28,409 nucleotides of DNA, taken from NCBI GenBank assembly GCA_003988855.1, contig QYAI01000241.1:1-28409 (forward strand), read 5' to 3'. Position numbers and translations under genes: made by a program. The stretch is from Arachnopeziza araneosa (taxonomy: Eukaryota > Ascomycota > Leotiomycetes > Helotiales > Arachnopezizaceae). Under the pieces are notes generated by a model. The model was not told the DNA's origin and did no database searches. It saw only the letters and a program-made list of their open reading frames with translations. Below, piece by piece: positions 1 through 8,632 of the stretch. Within the stretch, counting starts at the first letter, position 1; each line of letters opens with the position of its first letter.

Positions 1-451
1 TTGTTTCTTATTTGTTGTTTACACTGGTTTTTGGGTTCTTCACGCGCGTACGTTGTTCTTGTTTTGGGTTCTTCGCTCTGGTTGTTCTTCCGAAATATAA
101 ATATCGAGAGCTAGCTGAGGGCCAACGGGATTTTTATTTTATTGGCTGCTCCTCTGCCCCTCGTACACTAGCCTCTATAACTCGCCTGGCAAAAGCTCTG
201 ATCTAAGAATAAGTTAGTCCATGACCTAAGCTCTCTTGAGCTAATATATAGTCGGTAAGACATTGCTCTTGAACTACTGAAAGCTTCTGCTGAAGCTCAT
301 AAGCTTCTTGCCTTGATATACCTCCACTTATCCGAAGTTGAAGAGTGCCTCGTAGTACGCCATATTCTCGCCTCGCCTTTAACTGAGACATGCTATTTGC
401 GATCGCATTTAGTGCTCTTTGGACGTCTTCTTCGGTATATGCAGGCTTCAT
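1..451 (-). pseudogene. pogo/Fot-type transposase N-terminal relic
   Basis: The minus strand from 451 encodes an 82-residue open stretch starting MKPAYTEEDVQRAL. It has the character of the HTH_psq DNA-binding domain (helix then RREYGVLRGTLQLRI) followed by the start of an HTH_CENPB domain (QEAYELQQKLSVVQEQCLTDYI). This is the usual N-terminus of fungal pogo/Fot DDE transposases. An in-frame TAG at 203-205 follows GLTYS. Past it the same frame continues in family style (IRAFARRVIEA) to a second stop near 130 and on towards the left edge. The TAG sits where CAG (Gln) is expected, a C-to-T change consistent with RIP. No DDE catalytic part is inside the window. Certain as a transposase relic; the exact subfamily is not. 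Confidence 0.8.
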
Positions 452-480
452 AATAGGTCTAAGGCGTGTGTCAAGTTTGA

Positions 481-600
481 GATGATTTAATTAAAAGGTA
501 GTTGATATATTTAATATCTAAGTGCAGGGGGGTGCCAGCTACTAGGGGGTCCGACTTATAGAAAGTCAGTATTTCATATATATAATCAATTAAGTAGCTG
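481..600. other. possible terminal region of the left transposon relic
   Basis: Upstream of the transposase start lie two similar G-run blocks, GGGGGGTGCCAGCT near 527-540 and AGGGGGTCCGACT near 544-556, in AT-rich DNA. Such subterminal repeats and terminal inverted repeats are usual at pogo-type element ends. The partner end lies outside the window, so the boundary and target-site duplication cannot be confirmed. Confidence 0.25.
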
Positions 601-684
601 AACCTTATCTTAAACCAAATAAGTTTTGATCGGCAAAGGTAACAGAACCAAATTGAAATTGAGGGAAGTAGAAGTCCTATTGTC

Positions 685-1947
685 TCAGTTCATCTCGTCT
701 TTGTCGAGGCTACCCTCCTTTTTCACAGTCCATCGTAATTTATGATCTCGATCTGAGTGTAGAAGAAGTGAATAGTGTTCATCTTCAAGCACCAGAGCAC
801 GTTCAAACGGCCAGTCCTCGCCAATTTCACTCTCCGTGCTCCACTCGGCGCAATTGACCCGGCGATACACCTTACAACTCTCGTTATTTACATGAGCCGT
901 CACCCCTTCTATCGATTGCAGCCGTATCATGAGATATTTCCATTCTTGTCCGACTTTGATATCACATTGCAGTACAGCCCGGCAATAGTCTTTCTGGGCA
1001 CCTTTACTGGGTTGCTTGCCATCGGACTCCGTTTTTGGCTCAATGACGACACCGATGAGAAGACCGAGATTGGTAATTGAGAATGCCTCCAGATTTTTGG
1101 GTGCCCACAGCCCTAGAGGCATCATATTAGCAAAATCAGAAGGTTCTTTTGCTATTAAACCGCTGCTTGCGTATTTCCCCCGCCAGGCGAAGATGGTTTG
1201 ATCGAATGAGTTCTGGATTATCTCCTTTTGAAGTCTCTTAAAAGCATTTCTGAGGCCTTCACCATAGAGAATAGGTATATTGATGTTGAAAAGACCCATC
1301 AAACTGTACGCCAAGTCTTCTCTGCGAGTCGTTTGTCTCGTTGATGCCCATGACATTCGCTCCGCTATGCAGTAGTTGGAGATGAGAGTCTTGTGTTCGA
1401 GCAGATCCAATGAGATTTTGGTGACCTGGGAGATAACTCGCATTATATGTATTTCGTCTGCGGGTAGAATGAGGGACCAGTCGTTGGCGAAGAATTTTCT
1501 CTCCGACGGTGCTATGAGCTCCTGCAATGTCCAGCCTCGTGTAAGCCAACGACTTTTCCTTATCTCTTCAAGCTGTTCAGTTCTGCTGACGCCGCGTCCA
1601 TATGCGTGCTGCTGTCGAGAAACGTCCGAAAAATAGATGAGACAGCATGTTGCATCACGATAATAGCGATACATGGAGTTGATGGCCTCGGACAAATCTG
1701 CGCTGTTGCGCTTGTCAATGCAGCATGTATCGATCCAAGCATACTCAATTCCGAGGCTCTTCACTTCGGTACAGAAGTCACGAATCTTTTGGAAGCCAGC
1801 TTTACGTTTGTGAAGTCCGTGATCCTGTCCCATCTCAGGGAAAGTCATCTCTTCGGGGCCCCATACGTGGGACAGGATAGCATACTGAGGGATTTCAGAG
1901 TCGAAGAATTCTTTTAATAACCGAGTGTTAACATCTATGAGCCACAT
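685..1947 (-). CDS. HET-domain protein (heterokaryon incompatibility type)
   Basis: Single-exon gene of 420 codons. The open frame extends to 1980, but the first real ATG is at 1947, giving MWLIDVNTRLLKEF, the classic start of this family. HET-domain blocks appear in order: AILSHVWG (about residues 21-28), IEYAWIDTCCIDK with the SEAINSMYRYY helix after it, SRWLTRGWTLQELIAP, then TRREDLAYSLMGLFNI and ILYGEG. The C-terminal part is beta-rich and unassigned, with no NACHT or WD repeats. HET domains mediate fungal non-self recognition and cell death after fusion of unlike hyphae; whether this gene does so is unknown. No frameshift or internal stop is seen, so it appears intact. It lies about 230 bp from the transposon relic on its 3' side. 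Confidence 0.9.
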   Translation of the reverse strand: MWLIDVNTRLLKEFFDSEIPQYAILSHVWGPEEMTFPEMGQDHGLHKRKAGFQKIRDFCTEVKSLGIEYAWIDTCCIDKRNSADLSEAINSMYRYYRDATCCLIYFSDVSRQQHAYGRGVSRTEQLEEIRKSRWLTRGWTLQELIAPSERKFFANDWSLILPADEIHIMRVISQVTKISLDLLEHKTLISNYCIAERMSWASTRQTTRREDLAYSLMGLFNINIPILYGEGLRNAFKRLQKEIIQNSFDQTIFAWRGKYASSGLIAKEPSDFANMMPLGLWAPKNLEAFSITNLGLLIGVVIEPKTESDGKQPSKGAQKDYCRAVLQCDIKVGQEWKYLMIRLQSIEGVTAHVNNESCKVYRRVNCAEWSTESEIGEDWPFERALVLEDEHYSLLLHSDRDHKLRWTVKKEGSLDKDEMN

Positions 1948-3192
1948 CTGAAGAGAGTTGTGGTGCGGCGCGTAACTCAAAGAGCTAAAGTGTTAATGAT
2001 GAGGATGCAGCAGTTGAGGTGCAGTGATCTGAACAGGATGACCCGCACGGGCCATCGCCCAAAATCATGTGACAAGTCAACATCGAGCCGTAGCAGTCTG
2101 TAACCACGGCTCTGAATCTCACTACAAGCAATGAGAGGTTTTAAGGAGAGAGCTTGATCTCTGAAGCATGAATTGCTTTGTTGGAAATGGTAGTCCACAT
2201 CCCGTGGTTCAGGTCACATGTGCCGAAGCGAGATCACGTGACTGTCTGCATATCGATTCAATAATCAGAACGTTCCCATGATCTGGAATCTTTACTTCAT
2301 CTCATCTATTTATCGGATACATTCTCAAGCGATTGATCGTGATTTATATTCTCGTATACTGTGAACCAATGACGTGAACCGAGTCCAACTCTACTTTAGA
2401 AGCTGGGCGCAAAGTCACTTCCCTCAATCCTTCTTCATTGGACAATTTGGCAACATCACCGAGTATGAATGTATGCAGCCTCATCGCCCGACCATTAAGC
2501 GAGACGTGTGATGGAAGTTTTGGTGGGTGAGGTAAGCACCAATCAGGCAACAGTTGCGCCCCGCTGCCCCTTTGTCCTGGGCGTAGGCAACCCGCCTCCT
2601 CAGATCAGCCTCACCACTCATCTTCTCGTGTTCTAAAGGCCAGAAACGACCAACGCCCCGGACTCCTAGGCAGATGACGGGCAGCTGATTACGCCTCTTC
2701 ACGCCCGTTGAGAGAAGACCGCTCTCGGAACCCCCTCCTGAGGCCCTCCTTTAGGCAGCCCCCCCAGAAATGGGATTCCCTGACTTGGAATTGAGCTCCT
2801 GTGTCATATCGAGTTGGAGAGGCCTTTGTTTAGATATTCAAAGGATCGATGTGTCATTCTTCCTCTGCTTTGGTCGCTCGTTGCCTTGAAACGCTACGTT
2901 CTTAAAGTACCAAATTTGCCCTCTGTTCATACTTCAAATCTCCAAAAGAGGCTTGCTTGTGTCACTCGAAATCCGAATATCAAGACGGGATTGTTGCCTT
3001 TCGCCCACCTACTCTCGCCCGCCTCGGATTCCTCTGCATTTCACACTTCCTCATATTGGACCAATCTTTGGTCTTTCTCAACCAATTTTGTCTTTCGCTG
3101 ATCCTCGTTCACCATCTTCTTCCAATCGTTGATAAAAGCCTCTTTCCCCCCACTTATTCTCACAGCCAAATATCAAGCCTTTTGCTTGGGCA
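1948..3192. other. intergenic region and pyrimidine-rich leader
   Basis: Region between the diverging HET gene and the Cys-rich gene. 2550-2770 is GC-rich, with C-runs around 2730-2765. 2860-3170 is rich in CT tracts typical of fungal promoters and leaders. No convincing coding frame was found on either strand. It probably holds both promoters and the unlocated first exon of the downstream gene. Confidence 0.5.
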
Positions 3193-4852
3193 GCGACACA
3201 TAAAGCCACAATTACCACCAAGTCCAGGCAAAGCTCGAAGCCATCCGGGCACTCGACTAGGTGTGTGAACTGCGCTAGAGTGGAGCAATATCGGAATCAA
3301 GACCCGAGTAGAGATAAATTTTGTCCAAGGCGTGAGTACTAGTCATGGCTTCGCCTTATTACTTAAATGGTTCGCTGATGATGGTCTCAGACCAATGTCC
3401 CATTGATGAAGTTCCTGGAATTACTTGTTCCATTCCAAAAAGAGGCTCAGCCCATCGCTGTATAAATCGTAGGTTAATCGCCAGAGAGAACTCGGCCCTC
3501 ACTAAGCGAACTCAGATTACGTCCTTCTTTCATGCAACATGGAAAGCTGCACGAACCAGTGTTTCTCTTACTCATCTCACTGCGAGATTCGTAAGTTCTC
3601 ATTTAAATGGCTATTGTCCAATTCCTGACGGCAACAGACTCGTGTTCCATCCGGGGGTGTCCGAATGATGCTCGGCCTGGTCTTGGGAGAGATTTCTGTG
3701 ACGCTCGTAAGTAGAGTCAGCCCCAATGGCCTCGACTATCAAAACTAAACCGCGGTAGATAAATGTGCGGACAGAGATTGTCAGCAAATCCGAAAACGAG
3801 TTGAGATTGATGGAGTACTGAAACCGGCCCAATACTGTCGGCAACGTAAGTTCTCCAAACACTGTGACTGCAAACCTGACTGATTGTATTAGATGAATGT
3901 CAAATCAAAAATTGCATATCTAAGAGACATCCAGAGAAAGGGTACTGTGTCGCACGTGAGCCATCCGTACCCTCAATCTTATTCGTTCTAACCCCATTAG
4001 ATTGCTGTAACAGGGACGGTTGCCCAGATAGTCGACAAGGTGGCAACCTGGGACCATTCTGTCTTTCCCGTAAGTTTCCCAGTCTGATCACATCATCACC
4101 ATTTCCACTAACAATACATAGACTGCAGAGACAGCATGAAGAAGAGCACTTTCGCTGATATCCAACAGCATGAAAGAATCCGCTCCGAACAAACTGCCCA
4201 AACAGGACAATTCCGTAAAGGAGAATTGAAAGCCCGAGCTCGAGTGGAAGAACCGCATCGAGGAGGATTCGAATCACGTGCTCTAGCTGAAGAGAAGAGT
4301 GGACGAGAACAAGATACTAGAGGTCGAAACCAGTACCGGTCTCACACTCCTCATACACCAAAGAGTAGCCAAATTTCCTTTTCCTCAGAGCGTGAACGAG
4401 AACGTGATCTAGATGGATTCGAGAGGAACTTTCCACGACGTCAAACATCAACCAGAGAACCCAACTTTGAGCGGAAAACAGAACGAGAGAGATATTACGA
4501 GAGAGACACTACACCACCTCTGAGGAGAGAAGATGCGTATCTGCGCGAAGATTTTGGGTATGAACGCGTACGTGAAGATGAGATTGACTATGAGGATGAC
4601 TACGATTCTGCTTACAAGAGCGCGAGCGGTGAGCCGAATGAGAGGATGAAGGAGCGCTTCACGAGCAAAAGGTCTAATGGATTGAATTTTGGAGAGATAG
4701 AGAGGGAGAGTCATCGAGAGAGGAAGAGAGCACCGGTCTATGGGTTTGACCAAAATGAGCAAGTCCGGCCTCGAAGGAGGGAGAAGGAATATGCTAATAC
4801 GGGTGCGAGGAGGGAGAACTGGGTTGAAATTGAGCCTGAGCCTGGCTGGTGA
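3193..4852 (+). CDS. tandem CCCH-type Cys/His module protein, one module per exon
   Basis: Exons reconstructed as about 3193-3331, 3391-3468, 3516-3590, 3638-3706, 3759-3845, 3893-3955, 4001-4069 and 4122-4852, with introns of 45-59 bp. Internal exons are 78, 75, 69, 87, 63 and 69 nt, all multiples of three. All seven introns are phase 1 and split a His codon (C|AY). Each exon ends in C-x2-H (FCPRH, RCINH, HCEIH, FCDAH, YCRQH, YCVAH, FCLSH); five modules begin with C-x4-C. The spacing suggests a zinc-binding C-x4-C-x(n)-C-x2-H unit. From about 4136 the last exon encodes roughly 240 Arg/Glu-rich, probably disordered residues. No ATG lies in frame upstream of exon 1: stops occur at 3130-3135 and none of the nearby ATGs fits, so the 5' end is unresolved. 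An internal ATG at 3539 would lose modules. I cannot name the family; the unit superficially resembles WRKY19-like zinc fingers. Confidence 0.75.
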
Positions 4853-5995
4853 GATTTGTGAAGTTTGGAGGCCAAGTCTTCTGTTCTGTATCTTGGTTGG
4901 TTGGACACTTCTTTTACATACGTTGTTGACCTTAGCAGAGTTCTTGGTGAAGGCTTAGCCTCAAACTCTCGTTGTAGATTAGGAATTTCTTTTCTATGCT
5001 AGTCGTTTTTCTTCTGTTCTGGAAAATGACGCGCAAAAGATCAACTACCATGCGTAGATCACGCCCCTTTGTGAAATCTCCTTTCGACGATCCCACTACC
5101 GAAGTGTCTGGGGCAGCGAAAGCGTTTAGCAGCCGTCTCCGAACCGATTCGCGATCAGCGATTAGATCTATTTATCCCTAAGAGATCTAAGCTAAATCGA
5201 TAAACGGATTCGCATGTGTTTTCTCGATATGAGCTGATGGGAATCTTCTGTTGGTGGATTGGGGACGAGTAAAGGCGCTATTGATTTGTGCGGTGAGGGA
5301 TCATGCGATGTTGGAAATAGAATATCCACAATGCGGGGTTGGCGGGAGGCTACAGCTGTCAACTTGACGCCACAGAGCCCATAAGCAAGAAGGGTTCGCC
5401 ACTGCAGATCATACCCAAGGGCCAACGTGGATGGACTGGCGCACCTGTATCAACTGCTAATAAGCAGTACAAAACTCGTCAGGTGATTACGACGGCTCAA
5501 TATTTGCATCATCTCTTCGCGATCGTCTTGATTGGAGTGATATCATCTTGGAAATGTTGAATCCAGCACGTTAAAACAAGATTCAGGAACGACGCTGGAA
5601 AAGTCAGAACGATAGCTCCAAGCCACTGGCTATATTCGGTGGCACAGATTGGGTGGCAAGAATAAGCCTCCGCAAGGATGAGTCGCGAAATTTAAAGTCG
5701 AGGAGGGTATAGCCGAGATAGAATTCTAAGCGACCGGGGAAAGATTGATATTCAAATTGATTGCGGTTTGGGACCTTTGAAAAACATATTTATTTTGAAT
5801 TTTTCTAGGTCATTACTGTTAAGCATTACGGCAAAGATAATTTCAATGGTCGTGAGACGAAGCGAGAACTACGAAATCGAAGTGCAAATACAAAACTTAG
5901 ACTGTCAACTCAAAACACACCAGTCCATAACTAGGTTATATCCTGCCATTGAGCCATGAAAGTCCCCAATAACTTTTCGAGCGTACCCCTTAATA
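4853..5995. other. intergenic, no gene supported
   Basis: Region between two convergent genes, holding their 3' ends. Short frames occur (for example 5027-5181 on +) but lack splice continuity, recognisable motifs or codon character. The 5700-5990 part is AT-rich. I see no repeat or RNA gene. Confidence 0.5.
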
Positions 5996-6972
5996 TCAAA
6001 TGAAGCCAAAAATCATCAATAACAGGCCATACACCCCCATGGATATCTTCAGCCCACGCTCATCAGCTCCACTAGCTTTCGTCTGCGTAGCAGCTGCTCC
6101 AGCTACTGTCCCTGTGCTCGTACTGGTCACCGAGTTGACGCTATTTGTCGTCTTCGTGACAACCACGGTGCTTTGGCTTGTGCTTTGCACAGTTGCAGAA
6201 GCAGTCGTAGGAGTCTCGACAGACGTAGATGTTGGGGTAGCAGAAGTGCTACTGGTAGTAGCTTTGACGGAAGTAGTGGCTGATGGTGTGGCTGAAATAC
6301 TGCTTGTGGTGCTGGGTAAGGGGGCTGCTGAGGAGCTGGGAGGGCTGGTCGAGTACAAGCCGGTTGTGGTGGCTGGGCAGCCGTTTCCGTGGAGGCAGCA
6401 ATCGACAGAGAGTTCCTATGATAGGGTTAGAAAAGGGGAAATTATGATACAGAATTATGGTGGTAAGGGTAGAGAGACAAGAGAGTGGATGAATAGGTTC
6501 ATGCCTAATAAATAAAGAAGGAGATTGACGCACACTAAGACAGCAATAATTTCCCGCACAATATTGTCCTGCAGGACAATATACTGACCAAAAGCTGTTA
6601 GCATATACTAATAACTGTTCTTCTCATCAAATGATAAACTTTTGGACAACCGAAAGGTCGCCATAAGATGAGACAGAATCCGCATTCAAGTGAACGAAAC
6701 ATACAGTTATTGGCCCCACAGCACACTTCTCCCAAACTCGGTTGAAAACACCCTCTCGATCCACAGTCGAAATATGTAGGGCCGTATTGCGTCCCGCATT
6801 CGTCGCGCTTGGCGTAATGTGAGCCAAGAGAATTAAAGAAGTTCAGGTTTGCAGCCGAGCGCTTCCCTAGTTGAGGGAGGCGGGGTTTGTCATTGGCTGA
6901 TAAGACGATAGTAGGTTGAAGAAAGAGTAATATAGAGGCAAACAAGAAAGTTTGAGGTCTAGTGGCGAGCAT
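5996..6972 (-). CDS. secreted Cys-rich, Ser/Thr-rich GPI-type surface protein
   Basis: Three exons on the minus strand: 6972-6705, 6583-6534 and 6415-5996, 245 residues. Intron 1 (6584-6704, 121 bp) has donor GTATGT and branch GCTAAC; intron 2 (6416-6533, 118 bp) has donor GTGCGT and branch TCTAAC. The frame closes exactly. A hydrophobic signal peptide (about residues 1-25, ending IVLSA) is followed by a KR site, then a compact region with 12 cysteines including GEVCCG, YCPAGQYCAGNYCC and DCCLHGNGC. About 100 Ser/Thr/Pro-rich residues follow, probably O-glycosylated. The C-terminus is a short hydrophobic tail (SMGVYGLLLMIFGFI) after a small-residue segment, as in GPI-anchored proteins. The predicted location is the cell wall or outer plasma membrane. 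The Cys arrangement is common in uncharacterised fungal surface proteins; function unknown. Confidence 0.82.
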
Positions 6973-8632
6973 TTTAAGTTGTTGTTGGATTCTGGTTTAA
7001 CTTGGGGGTTTTCTCTCTTCTGCCGCTTGGCGTGACAAAACAGTTTCGGAGAAGAGTAAACTTAAAATATGGGAGAACTTGGCACTGAGTTATATGGTAG
7101 CATTCCCATTCACACACTCTTCTATTCGGTGTGGCTTCTTCCGTAGCCCTACTGGCGCTACTGGCTGCTAAGAGCGCCTCTTTCGACTCATAGGATAGGG
7201 CTGAACCAGTACCCCGTAAAAAGTTACCCACGAGGCTTCTGATGGGATAGATATGGATGTGTATCTCGAGAGGCTTTTTTTGAGGATGCGAGGTATCGGA
7301 CATGCAAATTCTGCAAGGTCTGGCTACATATCCATGTCTCTGGGTCGAGCTGAACGGAGATAACCTCCGTTTGCACGCAAAGTTTTTCAGAACACCCGTC
7401 AGCGAGAAAGATCACGATATATCTGAGAAAATGATTAGAATATCATCAACTGGGATATTTAAAACAGCGTGCATTCTATCCTAATTCTTGAATCGACCGC
7501 GTTGTTCTAACCTCAATCATACAACCCGAACTGGGGAAAAGGTTCCAGCCCCGCGCCAAGGACGCCTTATTTCTTGGCGATTGCTTCGTCTTTTCTACCC
7601 CGCCCAAGTTTTTACAGTACTCCTCCCTATTAACGTTTGACCTACTATCTCTTTGGTTTATTCAATGTCTATCAGCTTGCTTACATCCGGTGATGTTTCG
7701 GCGCCGTTTTTTTACCTCGCTTCTTGTATTTTAACAATCCTTTAGAACTCCAGATAATATTACCGCTAATGAACATGGCTACCAAAAAACTGTTAAGAAG
7801 TATGGAAAGAGCTTGAAAGAGGAAGCTTATTCATTCTCTGGCATTAAAATAAGGACAACCACTATTGATTTGGTAAATAACTTGAACTGCAGGAAAGCAA
7901 TATTACAACGCTACAGGACACCACATCTGTGATGAGCAGAATGTCACGTGTTGCAAATGTCATGTAGACGGCACGGGTGAACAAAACCTCATTTCCGAGG
8001 TGTGGAGAATAAGAGGTAGATTCAGAGTCGATTCGGACTAGGAGCGGAGAGAAGTCTGCTATACATAATGCACACCTCACTCGTGTAGTTTTTCTTTCCT
8101 CCCTTTCTTGAAATTTCGTAAACTTTTTCGAAACTGATAATTTAAAATCCGATTTTCTGCCTGTTTACAGCAGATAGTTTAGCTGAGCCACTGCTCTGCA
8201 TCATTATAAAAATACAGGTATCATTGTTGTGGTCCTCCTTCAACCGATGAAACTATTCATCTACCCACTCAGGTAGAAGATCGCGACTTGGGTAGAGCCC
8301 ATAGTCATGTGATAGGCATGTGCTGCTAACACTCAACTTCACCTAAGAAGTCGTTGGAATTGTAAATACAAGAAAAGTAATTAATTATATCAGAATCAAT
8401 GAAAGCAGAGACCTGTGCTCTTGCATATAACTCAAATTCAAGATCGCAATACTCAGCTTAGTAATCGAATCCCAAGCCACAAGCCAGCCTTATGCACGAG
8501 CTGAAGACCACGTCACCGGAATGCACTTATCACCTTTACACGACAATCAATGCTAGAGATGGCTGATTGAAATCTTTGCGGCGCTTGATATACAGGTCGT
8601 GGGCCTTTGAGGCTCTATCAACATCTTATCCC
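6973..8632. other. intergenic between divergent genes
   Basis: About 1.65 kb separating the GPI-type gene (-) from the STAND-N/Hsp70-like gene (+). Only short, unsupported frames were seen. 7740-8560 is AT-rich. No repeat, tRNA or transposon end was recognised. Promoters of both neighbours must lie here. Confidence 0.5.

Noticed and set aside
6000..6515. 171-codon plus-strand frame rich in Val/Ala/Thr
   Set aside because: Antisense of the Ser/Thr-rich low-complexity exon; no independent support.
6416..6600. Apparent frame clash between the Cys-rich and Ser/Thr-rich parts of the GPI-type gene
   Set aside because: With acceptor CATAG at 6416-6420 the third exon starts GAA CTC in phase 0 and the whole frame closes.
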